Source: Bacteroidales bacterium
GTDB lineage: Bacteria > Bacteroidota > Bacteroidia > Bacteroidales > Muribaculaceae
DNA: 64,000 nt
Direction: 5' to 3'
NCBI GenBank assembly: GCA_015061005.1
Contig: SUXJ01000006.1
Span: 94,903-158,902, forward strand
The position numbers were made by a program, and so were the translations under genes. This document shows, piece after piece, positions 17,275-27,600 of this stretch. The notes below the pieces were generated by a model. That model saw only the letters and a program-made list of their open reading frames with translations. It did not search any database and was not told the DNA's origin. Positions within the stretch are counted from its first letter, which is position 1, and each line of letters begins with the position of its first letter.

Positions 17275-19359
17275 TTAGGGCTTTAATGTTAAATGTACTC
17301 TATCGCTGTGTGACCCTGCGCCGGGGCTTTGTGACGCCACTAATCCTACTCCGTCAAACGTAACGTTCACTCCGGCACTCTCAAGGATGCTGACGGCTTC
17401 GCGAAGGCCCATGCCGCTAACGTCGGGCAAACCTTCTGTCACTTTCTGAGGGGCAAAGCGGTTCGGAACTACTCCGGTCACTCGATTTACCACTGCCGAC
17501 AGTTCCGCATCCGACGAAGCAAACGCCAAGGGCTGCTTGCCGGTGGTTCCCGACGTGCCGCTATCGCTATAGTCCGACTCGTTGTCCAGCATGCCGCGAG
17601 CATACATCGACATCGCCACGTTGCGAAGCACTGCACCCGAGGTGCTGGCTGCGCCAAACGCCGTTTCTCGCGGGTGATATATCAGCACCATGCAAGTATA
17701 TTTCGGATTTTCTGCCGGAAAGTAGCCGCAAAACGCCAATCGTTTCCGACTCGTATCATACGCTCCGCCGGCAAGCGTATAGCAGGTGCCGGTCTTGCCG
17801 GCAAGTTTAACGTAAGGGTTCTTCAGCGAACGAGCGGTGCCGTGTTCTCCGTTGCAAACTGCATACAGACATTCACGCATCATCGCGGCTGTATTTTCCG
17901 AACAGAAATGCGGAACAACATAGTCCACCGGCACAACGGAGTCGCAATCTTCTTTGTGTAAACTTCTCACCAATCGCGGCCTCACAAATTTGCCGCCATT
18001 GGCTATGGCATTATAGATGCTGAGCGTATGCAGCGGCGTCAGTTCGCACCCGTAGCCGTAAAATTGGCGCGATAGTGTGATCAACGCCCCGTTTTTCGGT
18101 ACCGGGAATTTCGCACTGCGCTCTTCATAGATTCCTGAGTTCAAGGGCTGAAGCAGTCCCAACGCTGCAACTCGATCATGCCAGCCTTGCGGACTTCTGT
18201 AGAATTTCGACAGCACGCGAGCCATGCCTATATTGCTCGACTCTTCTATGATACCGCGAATCGTAAGCTCGGAATTGTAATGCGAATCGGTGATGGGTCG
18301 ACCGGTGCCGAATGCGCGGTAGCTATGACCGATCTGAACCACTGAGTCCAAATCTGTCACATATCCGTCCTCTATTGCTATCATCATGCTGAGCGTCTTG
18401 ACTACCGAACCCGGCTCAAAGCCGCGCACCGCACGATTCATCGCTTCTATATACCGACGTTCATTCTTCGGGTCTTCTTCCAGATTAGACATTGCTTTGA
18501 TTTCGCCGGTGTGTACGTCCATGAGCACTGCCGTGCCCCATTCGGCATGCGTTTCTTGCAAACGAGTCATTAACGCACTCTCCACTATGTCTTGCATCTG
18601 CACGTCTATCGTACTCTTTACGTCCCATCCGCGCTCGGCGGCCACTTCTTCCCATTTCCCTATACCGCGAGTAAACGTTACCTGACGCGCCACTCCCGCC
18701 TTGCCATACAGATAATTATCCAATGCCTTTTCAAGCCCGGAATAGCCGCGTTTTTGTCCCGTTGCCTGGTCTTCGGTGACATAGCCGATGCTCAACTGCG
18801 CCATGTCGCCATACGGATTGATTCTGCGCTTCTTCGGTTCTGCCAACAAGCCGTGATGATTGCGCTTCCTACCCTTAAAGAACGGAAATTCCTTTATCTG
18901 CATGTAGTCCGCATACGTCACGTTGTGAATCAATCGCCATCCGCGCGGACGCTTCTGCCTGTATAGCACGCAGTCAAGTGAATCCTGCCAGGCTTTCAAT
19001 CCGCCGGCAATCGGAAAATGTTTGTGCATGGCTTCGGCAAGCGCGTCCTTCTCAGCCACGTATTCTTTCCATTTAAATCCCTCTGAACCAAAGTCTATGC
19101 GAAGTGTGTAGTACTGCAACGTGGTGGCAAGCACACTGCCGTCGGCGGCAAGTATATCGCCGCGCTCCGGCTCAATCACTCGCTCCATTCGGCTAAGTTC
19201 TTTCTTGGCGCGTGCCTCCCATTTTCCCGCATCGACCACCGCATTTTTAAACGTGTTATATGATATCCACGTGGCTATAACCAACATGAACCCCAACAAA
19301 ATGGAGTATCGAGCCATCACGCTCGCTCGCTTGCTCTTCGGCTTTTTCATTCCCGCCAT
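17275..19359 (-). CDS. ftsI: Penicillin-binding protein 3-type transpeptidase with PASTA domain
   Basis: Septal D,D-transpeptidase that crosslinks peptidoglycan with FtsW. The 694-residue product has one N-terminal transmembrane helix (SILLGFMLVIATWISY), a dimerisation/pedestal domain (ERGDILAADGSVLATT), and the transpeptidase domain. The catalytic motifs are SVVK (Ser318, Lys321), SSN (374-376) and KTG (522-524). Residues from about 630 to the end (LPDVSGMGLREAVSILESAG) form a single PASTA domain, a known feature of the Bacteroidota enzyme. It lies between ftsL and murE with gaps of 20 and 7 nt. Confidence 0.96.
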   Translation of the reverse strand: MAGMKKPKSKRASVMARYSILLGFMLVIATWISYNTFKNAVVDAGKWEARAKKELSRMERVIEPERGDILAADGSVLATTLQYYTLRIDFGSEGFKWKEYVAEKDALAEAMHKHFPIAGGLKAWQDSLDCVLYRQKRPRGWRLIHNVTYADYMQIKEFPFFKGRKRNHHGLLAEPKKRRINPYGDMAQLSIGYVTEDQATGQKRGYSGLEKALDNYLYGKAGVARQVTFTRGIGKWEEVAAERGWDVKSTIDVQMQDIVESALMTRLQETHAEWGTAVLMDVHTGEIKAMSNLEEDPKNERRYIEAMNRAVRGFEPGSVVKTLSMMIAIEDGYVTDLDSVVQIGHSYRAFGTGRPITDSHYNSELTIRGIIEESSNIGMARVLSKFYRSPQGWHDRVAALGLLQPLNSGIYEERSAKFPVPKNGALITLSRQFYGYGCELTPLHTLSIYNAIANGGKFVRPRLVRSLHKEDCDSVVPVDYVVPHFCSENTAAMMRECLYAVCNGEHGTARSLKNPYVKLAGKTGTCYTLAGGAYDTSRKRLAFCGYFPAENPKYTCMVLIYHPRETAFGAASTSGAVLRNVAMSMYARGMLDNESDYSDSGTSGTTGKQPLAFASSDAELSAVVNRVTGVVPNRFAPQKVTEGLPDVSGMGLREAVSILESAGVNVTFDGVGLVASQSPGAGSHSDRVHLTLKP

Positions 19360-19379
19360 ATCGTTTTTCCTCCTTTCGA

Positions 19380-19718
19380 TTAATCTTCTATCCTATAAGG
19401 GGGCTGCGACTGAACCGCAAGGTCCAACCCCGCTTCTTGAACGCTGCGCTGCATCGCGCTCTCGCGTATTCTCCCCATGTACTCTCCCCTGATGCGTATG
19501 CTTTCAGTCCTGACCACTTCAAGGCGGTTATTCAGGCGATTTATCTGCTCCATGGAGCGCTGACAACTGTAACGATTGGTGATATAGACCAACACCATCG
19601 CCAAAACCAAAAATATCTGTAGCCAATAGCGGGCAAAAAAGTCGCCGCTCACCAAACGCCCCTGCAGCAGGCGCGACAGCAAATTGTCATTCTCCTGTTT
19701 GTCTCTACTTAACTTCAT
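19380..19718 (-). CDS. ftsL: FtsL-like cell division protein
   Basis: A 112-residue bitopic protein. A charged N-terminus (MKLSRDKQENDNLLSRLLQG) precedes one transmembrane helix (LQIFLVLAMVLVYITNRYS), and then a coiled-coil-like periplasmic segment (MEQINRLNNRLEVVRTESIR). Sequence identity is low, as expected for FtsL. The call rests on topology and on its position between rsmH and ftsI, which is the standard place for ftsL. Its role would be to recruit the FtsW-FtsI synthase together with FtsQ. Confidence 0.85.
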   Translation of the reverse strand: MKLSRDKQENDNLLSRLLQGRLVSGDFFARYWLQIFLVLAMVLVYITNRYSCQRSMEQINRLNNRLEVVRTESIRIRGEYMGRIRESAMQRSVQEAGLDLAVQSQPPYRIED

Positions 19719-19747
19719 GCCCGTATATACTTTTCTCTTTCCGTGTG

Positions 19748-20671
19748 TTATTCTTCCGTTAATTTCTCGGCTACGCGGAGTTTTGCACTCCGACTGCGCG
19801 GATTGCGGCCGACTTCCGCGTCATCTGCCACTATAGGCTTTGATGTCAGCAACTTAAACGGCGACAGATTTCGCCCGTAAAAGTCTTTCTGTTCTTTGCC
19901 GTCTATCCGACCGGTCCTCATAAAGTTCTTGACCAATCTGTCTTCCAGCGAGTGATACGTGATTATGGCCAATCGACCGCCCGGCTTCAGCGACTTTAGC
20001 GAACGTTGCAAAAATTGCTCCAATGCGGCAATCTCGTCATTAACCACTATGCGCAATGCCTGAAATAGCTGTGCCAATTCTTTCTTTTCGCTCTTGGGCG
20101 ATATGTAGGGCTTCACCAGTTCCAACAGCCGCTCAACTGTGGCTATCGGCTGCTCCGAACGTGCCGAAACTATTACCGAAGCAAGTTTGCGAGCCTGACG
20201 AAGCTCACCGTATAGACGAAACATGTCGGCCAACGACTCTTCGCTCTCCGTGGCAAGCAGTTCGGCGGCGGTGCGTTTGGCGCGGCGATTCATTCTCATA
20301 TCCAACGGTCCGGCAAAGCGAAACGAAAAGCCGCGGTCCGGGTCGTCGAAGTGGTGAAAGCTCACCCCCAAATCCGCCAAGATACCGGCCACTTCGCCAC
20401 ATACGCCGTAATAGCGCAAATATTGGTCTATAAATCGAAAATTGCCGTGTATCGCCGTCAAGCGGGTATCTGACGGGGCATTCGCAAGGGCTTCTTCATC
20501 TTGGTCAAAAACGTAAAGTCGTCCGCTTTCGCCCAAATTTTCCAAAATGCCGCGAGAATGGCCGCCGCCACCAAACGTAGCATCGGCATAAATGCCCTCT
20601 CCGTCAATGTTTAACGCTTCAATTGTCTGTGGCAACAACGCCGGGATATGATATACCGGTTCACTATTCAT
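19748..20671 (-). CDS. rsmH: 16S rRNA m4C1402 methyltransferase RsmH
   Basis: Methylates N4 of C1402 in the 16S rRNA decoding site. The 307-residue product carries HIPALLPQTIEAL, the SAM-binding region YADATFGGGGHSRGILE, ADLGVSFHHFDDPDRGFSF, LDMRMNRR, and the late motif PGGRLAIITYHSLEDRLVKNF. It is the first gene of the dcw operon. mraZ, normally directly upstream, is not in the 207 nt before the next (divergent) gene. A -7 box lies 5 nt before the ATG. Confidence 0.96.
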   Translation of the reverse strand: MNSEPVYHIPALLPQTIEALNIDGEGIYADATFGGGGHSRGILENLGESGRLYVFDQDEEALANAPSDTRLTAIHGNFRFIDQYLRYYGVCGEVAGILADLGVSFHHFDDPDRGFSFRFAGPLDMRMNRRAKRTAAELLATESEESLADMFRLYGELRQARKLASVIVSARSEQPIATVERLLELVKPYISPKSEKKELAQLFQALRIVVNDEIAALEQFLQRSLKSLKPGGRLAIITYHSLEDRLVKNFMRTGRIDGKEQKDFYGRNLSPFKLLTSKPIVADDAEVGRNPRSRSAKLRVAEKLTEE

Positions 20672-20676
20672 GACCC

Positions 20677-20710
20677 CAAATTTACAACTTTTTTTTTACA
20701 AATTTACAAA
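20677..20710 (-). promoter_or_regulatory. dcw operon promoter (two tandem -7-like boxes)
   Basis: The minus strand carries TAAATTTG twice, at 20699-20706 and 20677-20684, 22 nt apart. A TTTG lies at 20707-20710, a usable distance from the proximal box. The proximal box ends 5 nt before the rsmH ATG, which predicts a leaderless transcript. The distal box would give a leader of about 20 nt. Confidence 0.55.
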
Positions 20711-20821
20711 CATAAACAAAAAAAGTTTTCAACACTATGCAACCATTTGATTATCTTTCCGTTAGCCGATTTGCGTTTGCAAACCCAACCCTCCCGTTTC
20801 CGACTCTCTCGCGTGCGCGAT

Positions 20822-20853
20822 TTGGATTTGTCAGAAATATCACGTAATTTTGC
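20822..20853 (+). promoter_or_regulatory. Promoter of the thioredoxin-DUF6029-Omp28-GH20 operon
   Basis: The -7 box TAATTTTG lies at 20846-20853, with TTTG elements at 20822-20831. The start codon is at 20879. I see no other clear promoter until after the GH20 genes. Confidence 0.6.
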
Positions 20854-20878
20854 ATATAATTACTAAATTCCCTTAATT

Positions 20879-21370
20879 ATGAAATCTTTAAAACTCATCG
20901 TATTTTCCCTCGTTATTGCCCTGATAGCACCGGCTGCAAACGCTGCGCTTCCTGCCGTAAAGCTGAAAAATCTCCAAGGCAAAGTCGTCGATACTTCCAA
21001 ACTCAACAATAATGGCAAACCTATGATTATCAGCTTCTTTGCCGGATGGTGCAAACCCTGCAAACGCGAACTCAACGCAATCAATGAAGTCTATGCCGAT
21101 TGGCAGGATGAAACCGGAGTGAAGCTTATCGCCATTTCTATCGACAAGGCTCAAGATGCCTCCAAAGTAAAACCGATGGTTGACGCCGAAGGTTGGGAAT
21201 ACGACATACTTCTTGATCCGAACAGCGAATTTATGCGTGCTCTCGGAATTCAGCAGATTCCCCACGTTATCATAATCGACGGCAACGGTAAAATCGTTGA
21301 ATCGCGCAGCGGTTACACTGAAGGTTCCGAGGCTCACATCATTGAAAAACTTCGCGAAATCTCCAAATAA
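20879..21370 (+). CDS. TlpA-like periplasmic thioredoxin-fold protein
   Basis: A 163-residue exported thiol-disulfide protein. A signal peptide (MKSLKLIVFSLVIALIAPAANA) is followed by a TlpA/ResA-like domain (LPAVKLKNLQGKVVDTSKL) and the redox motif FFAGWCKPCKREL (Cys58, Cys61). The TlpA-type insert VYADWQDETGVKLIAISIDK and the cis-proline loop (IQQIPHVIIID) follow. The WCKPC motif suggests a reductase or disulfide-exchange role. It is first in an operon with a DUF6029 protein and an Omp28 lipoprotein that itself carries a CxxC, so a periplasmic redox partnership is plausible (inference). Confidence 0.9.
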   Translation: MKSLKLIVFSLVIALIAPAANAALPAVKLKNLQGKVVDTSKLNNNGKPMIISFFAGWCKPCKRELNAINEVYADWQDETGVKLIAISIDKAQDASKVKPMVDAEGWEYDILLDPNSEFMRALGIQQIPHVIIIDGNGKIVESRSGYTEGSEAHIIEKLREISK

Positions 21371-21376
21371 CCGCAA

Positions 21377-23089
21377 ATGACAGCTCTGCGACTGAAATCA
21401 GCACTTTTCGCGTGCATTGCACTGCCTCTGACCGCCGGTGCTTTCGAAATCGGAAAAACTAACAACCCGGACCGACAAGTAACCGTTCATGGAGCAGTAC
21501 AAGCCGACATCCTGTTCCCGGAAAACGATGCCGCAATCGGCACCAACTATGACTCCGACGATAAAGTCCTCGGCAACATCTACGCAAACGCCGGACTATT
21601 CAGCAAATACATCGATGCCGGACTCCGCGTTGAATATCTCGACCACCCCCTCCCGGGTTTTGAACGCGACTTCAAAGGCTGGGGTATCGGCAATTTCTAC
21701 GTAACCGGCAAATACAAAGGATTTAACCTCACAGCCGGCGACATCTACGAGCAATTCGGCTCGGGAATTATTCTCCGCACTTACGAGGACCGCCCCCTTG
21801 GAATCGACAATGCCATTCGCGGCGGACGATTGAAAGTCGATGCCCTCAAGGGTTTCAACTTCACCCTCCTCGGTGGCGTGCAGCGACGTTATTGGGATTG
21901 GACCACCAATTCCCGAATCTACGGCGCCGACGTGGAATGGACCATTAACGACCATTTCAAAAAACTGAACGATAAGGGCATAACTTGGACTCTCGGAGCC
22001 TCGTGGGTGCTGAAAAACGAGCGTTATAATGACGACAACCGGATCCTTACTTTCCACCCCGTAAATCAACAGCAGGTTTACCTGAACCTCCCCACAAAGG
22101 TCAGTGCCTACGATGTCCGTACTCATTTCAACATGGGAAATTTCGACTTCCTTGCTGAAGTGGCGCTGAAAGACTCCGACCCGTCTTACGACAATAATTA
22201 CACTTTCCGCCACGGGTCTGCGGTACTCCTCTCCGCAACCTACTCGCGAAGCGGCCTCAGCGCGCAGATTCAGGCTAAACGTTCCGAGGATATGTCGTTC
22301 CGCTCTCAGCGCTCAATGTCGGGGCTATCTACTTTCATCAACAATCTTCCCCCCTTTGCCTACCAACACACCTACTCGCTGGCGGCCATGTACCCCTACG
22401 CTACCCAAGCCGCTCCCGGCGAATGGGCGCTGCAGGGAAATTTCGCCTACACTTTCAAGCGCCGTACCGCTCTCGGCGGAAAATATGGCACCAAGTTGCG
22501 CCTCAACATGAGCTACATCCGCGGTCTCAAACGCGACGGCGATTGGCAGGTGCCCGACAATTCTCTGTGGGGAACCGACGGAGTTGACACTAAATTCTTC
22601 GGATGGGGTTCGCTCTATTATCAAGACATCAACCTCCAGTTAGACAAGAAGTTCTCGCGCGTGTTCTCGCTGAACGCAATGTATATGTTCCAGCGTTACA
22701 ACAAAACGGTAATCGAAGGCGAGGGCGGAACTATCAATGCCCACATCGCTGTGGCGGAAGGCAAATTCCGCATCTCCGACAAGGTGACGCTCCGCACCGA
22801 AGTGCAATATCTCGCCACTAAGCAAGACAAGGGCGATTGGATCTACGGACTCGCCGAGGTTTCTATCCTCCCCTATCTCATGGTGAGCGTTTCCGACCAA
22901 TGGAACTGCGGAAACCCCGACGGTGACAAGACTCACTATTATATGTTCTCCCTCACCGGTAACTACCGAAACAACCGCCTCATGATTGGCTACGGACGCA
23001 CTCGCGCCGGCATCAATTGCTCCGGAGGCGTATGCCGATACGTACCGGCCACTCGCGGATTTCAAATCTCTTATAACTACAACTTCTGA
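21377..23089 (+). CDS. DUF6029-family outer-membrane beta-barrel-like protein
   Basis: A 570-residue protein with a cleavable signal peptide (MTALRLKSALFACIALPLTAGA). The body consists of repeated amphipathic strands rich in aromatic residues (GNFYVTGKYKGFNLTAGDIY, VYLNLPTKVSAYDVRTHFNMG) and ends in an aromatic strand (RGFQISYNYNF), as outer-membrane barrels do. The sequence matches the Bacteroidota family I know as DUF6029, whose function is undescribed. It lies 6 nt after the thioredoxin gene and 14 nt before the Omp28 gene, so it is very likely co-expressed with both. Confidence 0.8.
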   Translation: MTALRLKSALFACIALPLTAGAFEIGKTNNPDRQVTVHGAVQADILFPENDAAIGTNYDSDDKVLGNIYANAGLFSKYIDAGLRVEYLDHPLPGFERDFKGWGIGNFYVTGKYKGFNLTAGDIYEQFGSGIILRTYEDRPLGIDNAIRGGRLKVDALKGFNFTLLGGVQRRYWDWTTNSRIYGADVEWTINDHFKKLNDKGITWTLGASWVLKNERYNDDNRILTFHPVNQQQVYLNLPTKVSAYDVRTHFNMGNFDFLAEVALKDSDPSYDNNYTFRHGSAVLLSATYSRSGLSAQIQAKRSEDMSFRSQRSMSGLSTFINNLPPFAYQHTYSLAAMYPYATQAAPGEWALQGNFAYTFKRRTALGGKYGTKLRLNMSYIRGLKRDGDWQVPDNSLWGTDGVDTKFFGWGSLYYQDINLQLDKKFSRVFSLNAMYMFQRYNKTVIEGEGGTINAHIAVAEGKFRISDKVTLRTEVQYLATKQDKGDWIYGLAEVSILPYLMVSVSDQWNCGNPDGDKTHYYMFSLTGNYRNNRLMIGYGRTRAGINCSGGVCRYVPATRGFQISYNYNF

Positions 23090-23103
23090 TTATTCGCTCG
23101 CCA

Positions 23104-23916
23104 ATGAAGTCCCTTCATAAAATATCCCTCATCCTCACTGTCGCCGCCATCATGGTTGGCTGCGAACAGCGCATCGACCCGGCCGACCGCTACATCCCCG
23201 TACCCAACCCCGAGCCCGTGCGCTATGTCCTCATTGAGGAATACACCGGCATTCACTGCAAAAATTGTCCGAACGGGCATAAACGACTTGCCGAAATTGA
23301 AGCGTTCTACAACACTGATGAGAACCTCCTGAAAGGTGCCGGAGTGATTTCCGTAGGAATCCACATCCCTGTGTTTGGCGACCCCGTTGACCAAGGCGGA
23401 TTCGTAACGCCCGAGGCCGACCTCCTTGCCCCGGGACAAAACTACGCGCCTGCAGCGCGCATCAATCGCCGCAGCGATGTCCTCGAACTCGACCGCTGGC
23501 AAACCACCATTGCGTCCGAAATCCCGCGCAAAGCATCAGTAAAGTTCGAGTCCTTGAATGCCACTTTAAGCAACGACGGCAAACTCTCAGTTGTCGGCTC
23601 CGTATCTACCGAAGACAATATCGACGGAACTCGCCTACAAGTTTGGGTAATTGAAGACGATATTGATTATTGGCAACTCCAACCCGACGGCAACTACGAA
23701 GAGCACTATAGCCACCATGCCGTCTATCGCTGCTCTCTGACCGGCTTTGAAGGTGAATCAATCACTATAAACCGAAACTATTCAACCGAGTTCGAACTCC
23801 TGAATCAAATCATCCCCTCGGTTTGCAATCCCGAAAACCTCCGCGTTGTCGCCTTCATCGAAACCGACGATGCCGGAGTGCTCAATGCCTTCGAAACTCA
23901 CGTAATCACCCAATAA
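23104..23916 (+). CDS. Omp28-related lipoprotein with CxxC motif
   Basis: A 270-residue lipoprotein with signal peptide and lipobox IMVGC (Cys20). The Omp28-like domain begins VLIEEYTGIHCKNCPNGHK, with Cys52 and Cys55 placed as in a thioredoxin-like active site. This is followed by the family segment QNYAPAARINR and a beta-rich second half (KFESLNATLSNDGKLSVVG). Omp28 proteins are outer-membrane lipoproteins of Bacteroidales with no established biochemical role. The CxxC and the adjacent TlpA-like gene suggest thiol chemistry at the outer membrane (inference). Confidence 0.88.
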   Translation: MKSLHKISLILTVAAIMVGCEQRIDPADRYIPVPNPEPVRYVLIEEYTGIHCKNCPNGHKRLAEIEAFYNTDENLLKGAGVISVGIHIPVFGDPVDQGGFVTPEADLLAPGQNYAPAARINRRSDVLELDRWQTTIASEIPRKASVKFESLNATLSNDGKLSVVGSVSTEDNIDGTRLQVWVIEDDIDYWQLQPDGNYEEHYSHHAVYRCSLTGFEGESITINRNYSTEFELLNQIIPSVCNPENLRVVAFIETDDAGVLNAFETHVITQ

Positions 23917-23945
23917 GAATAATATAATAAACAATTCATAAGCCT

Positions 23946-24635
23946 ATGAAAAAGATTTTTACCTCATTCATCTGCCTTGCCGCCGCATTGGTGGCTTCGG
24001 CGCAAAACTTCACCGTGACCGGTATCGACGGCGTCACCTACAATGACGGCGACGTGGTCAATATCGGCTACACTGCCGGACAACTCCCCGGAAAACACAA
24101 TTGGGACCCCGAATTGAAAGTCAACGTCTTGGAAGCCACTTCTTCGCTGACAAAGCGTTCGGTATTCACCGTAACCGCTTATGCAGATGCGGCTAATATC
24201 GTGCAATTCTGCGGCCTTGACGGAAACTGCCTGATGCTTGCCGGAAGCCCCGTAGCAAAAAGCGGATCCTACGCCGCCGATCAGTCTTTCTTCCTCCAAA
24301 TCGACATTCTTAATAAGGTCATCGCTAACCCCATTACCGCAAGCGTGTCTATCACCGACGGCGAGGAAACAATCAACCTCACCATTAACTTCCTCACAAC
24401 CGAGCAAGCATCTATCGATGCTCCCGAGGTTGCCGCCCCGGCACTGACCCTTAACGGACACACTCTGACCTACAACGTTGATTCTCCCACAAACCTCACC
24501 TTATATAATATCAGCGGACGCGCGGTGATGAATCGCAACGTAAACAACTCCGGAACTATCAGCCTCGACGGATTCCACGCCGGAGTCTATGTTTACCGTC
24601 TCGGAACTCTCACCGGAAAGATTCTTGTAAGATAA
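23946..24635 (+). CDS. Secreted protein with T9SS-like C-terminal sorting region
   Basis: A 229-residue protein with signal peptide (MKKIFTSFICLAAALVASAQ). The middle is a beta-rich domain (NFTVTGIDGVTYNDGDVVNI) of no family I recognise. The last 60 residues (LTYNVDSPTNLTLYNISGRA, then GTISLDGFHAGVYVYRLG) match the pattern of type A sorting domains of the Type IX secretion system, ending with a basic residue (KILVR). It lies 29 nt after the Omp28 gene and 36 nt before the first GH20 gene, within the same operon. Confidence 0.75.
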   Translation: MKKIFTSFICLAAALVASAQNFTVTGIDGVTYNDGDVVNIGYTAGQLPGKHNWDPELKVNVLEATSSLTKRSVFTVTAYADAANIVQFCGLDGNCLMLAGSPVAKSGSYAADQSFFLQIDILNKVIANPITASVSITDGEETINLTINFLTTEQASIDAPEVAAPALTLNGHTLTYNVDSPTNLTLYNISGRAVMNRNVNNSGTISLDGFHAGVYVYRLGTLTGKILVR

Positions 24636-24671
24636 TAACCCTCTTTTCTAAAACCTTAAATCTAAATACCC

Positions 24672-27600
24672 ATGAAATTACGTTTCATTTCATGCATTAT
24701 TGCATGCTGTGCCGCATGCTCTTCAGCGCTGGCTGCAACGTCTTTCATCAATCTCACGCCCAAGCCCAAGCAAATGACCGTTGGCTCCGGCGAACTGCAA
24801 CTGCCAACGGCATTCTCCATCAATGATGCCGCACTCAACTCCGACATGAAGGCGGAAGTGGCCAAGTTCATCGCAACTTTCTCTACCGCTACCGGCATCT
24901 CCGTAACCGAAGGAGGCGAGGGACTCTTCACGATTACCGAAAACTCCGCACTCCACGAAGAAGGCTACAAACTCGCAATCACCGCCGATGCCGTGACAAT
25001 CGAAGCGGCTACTCCCGCCGGTCTTTATTACGCATTCCAAACCGTCATGAAAATCATGCCGGCAAATGTAATACTCGGAAAATACGCCCCGGGAGCTTAC
25101 TCTTTGCCGGTCGTGACAATAAACGACGAACCTCGCTATCCTTGGCGCGGTATGGAGATTGACTGCGCTCGCCATTTCTTCTCCGTTGAACAGCTGAAAA
25201 AGATGCTCGACATCATGGCGGTCTATAAAATGAACCGTCTGCACTGGCACATCACCGATGACCAAGGCTGGCGTTTGGAAATCCCTAAATATCCGAAGCT
25301 CACTACCGTTGGCGCAACCGCACAAAACAACTACATGTGCGACTTCGACACTAAAACGTCCTATATGCTCAACGAGCCCTACGGACCCTACTTCTACTCC
25401 GTTGAAGACATCAAAGACCTCGTGGCTTACGCGAAAGAACGCCACATTGAAATATGCCCCGAAGTCGATATGCCCGGCCACATGCAAGCTGCGATTGCCG
25501 CCTATCCCGAATTCTCCACAACATACGAGGGAGAACACCCGGTGCGCTACTGGCCCGGCGTTTCTACCGATGTGCTCGACATCAGCAACCCGGCTGTAAT
25601 GCAATTCCTCAAGGACGTTATGGATCAGCTCATCGAGCTTTTCCCTTACGAATATATCCACATCGGAGGCGATGAATGCCCGACTACCGCTTGGGCCAAC
25701 AGCGAAGCTTGCCAACAGTTCAAAAAAGACTATGGCTTGAAGTCCGACCAAGCCATTCAAAACTGGCTCACCCACGAGCTAAACGAATACGTGAAGCCCA
25801 AAGGCAAAAAACTCATCTGTTGGAACGAAGTGCTCACCGCTGCCGGCGCCGATAAAGAAATGGTGAAAGAAGCCGACATTCTCATCTACGCTTGGCTAAA
25901 CCCGGGAGCGGCCGACAATCCTTCAAAGCAGGCGGCTGACCTCGGACTACGCTCCGTTTGGTGCTCTACTCACCATTATTATATCGACTACCCCCAGTGG
26001 AGCGGCTCCGACGAACCCCTCTCAATGGGTTTCCCTATCACTCTCGAAACTGTCTATAACGTTCGCCCCGACTACGAAGAAGCCCGAAAGGAACTCTACT
26101 ACGGCGTGAACTGCAACCTCTGGACTGAATATATCTCCGACCCGAAACATCTGGAATACAACGCTCTGCCGCGCATGATTGCCGTGGCTGAAACCGGCTG
26201 GACGCCCCAAGCCAAAAAGGATTTCGATGATTTCAAAGCACGCTTCAATGCCGACACCAAACTGCTTGACCTCGGCAACTACACTTACGGACGCCACTAC
26301 GTTGACGGTTCGGCTCAAGACGTGGTTCTCCCCGAAGACGGTAAGTTCTATCGACTTATCACTCAGGCAAGTGCCGACGCTAACCGTCGCGACCGTTGCA
26401 TTGAGCTCGTCCACGACGGCTGCCCCCTGATTTCTGAAAAATCAGCCTCTGTAGGCCGTCTTTGGACAAACAATCAGGCAGCCGAAGGCTCCGATTGCTA
26501 CGATTGGCAATTCTGGACTTTCGAGGCTGACCCCAATGGCTCCGGAAAGTATGCAATGGTAAATCGCATGGCACCCGACGGCTCCGTAAGCCCCGACATG
26601 CAGGGCTCGTCTATATCCGCTCGCTGGGATTACGATGCCAACGCCAAGCACTATAATTTCATCCTCGGCGAACATTTCGGCTCTGCCGATTTGGGCTATA
26701 CCTACACCATTCGCTCGGATAAGGGCAATAATTGGTGGCTCAATTGTGCTCAAGCCGGACAGAATCAAACCGTCAATAACTGGAATGACCCGGCCGACGG
26801 CAATGGCGGCATCTGGCTCTTCGCGCTCGAAGGTGCTACCGGACAATCCTCTGCCATTCACCCGGCTTTCACTCCGCTGGAAGTAGGCAAATCCTATGTG
26901 TTTGCAAATGCAACTCTCCCCGATGCATACCTCTCCGCAGGCAATGCCAACCTTATGGTTACAGATGCCTCTGACTTCAATTGGGCAAATCGTGCATGGA
27001 CTGTATCTTCCTCCGATTACGATGAAGCAACAAACATCCAGACGCTAACCTTGACCAATACTCTGAACAACACATATATCGGTGCCGCCGGCGAACCGAT
27101 CACCACTAACACAGCCGCCACCAACTACGGAAACGGTGCCTTCAACGGCGATCTCGGTGCGCCGATTTCAACCGTTGCGACTTTCGCAGATGCGGTTCAG
27201 GTAAAAATCTATCGCGCCTCGGCGGAATCTGACGCATTCATCATCCAAATCGGCAACTACACTCTCTTCCCCGTTCCCGCGGAAAACAAGTTCATGCCTA
27301 ATGCCGTAAACGGTCGCACATCGGTTGCCCTCGCTATGAATCCCACTTGGAACATATCTGCTGCCGAAATCGCGGAATACTCAATCGTGAGCACCGACGG
27401 ACTCATTAACGAAACGAAAGCAATGGTGGCCGGTGCGGAAATCGTATCGCCCTACCCGAACTACGCAGTAAAGAGCATCGAAGGCAACGTCATCACTCTG
27501 GAACGCATCAGTTGGAACGTAACCTATGAATGCCGCGACACCGAAGGCGCGCTCTGGACAACTGTAACCGAAACAGTGCCTGCCGAAGTGACCTACACTC

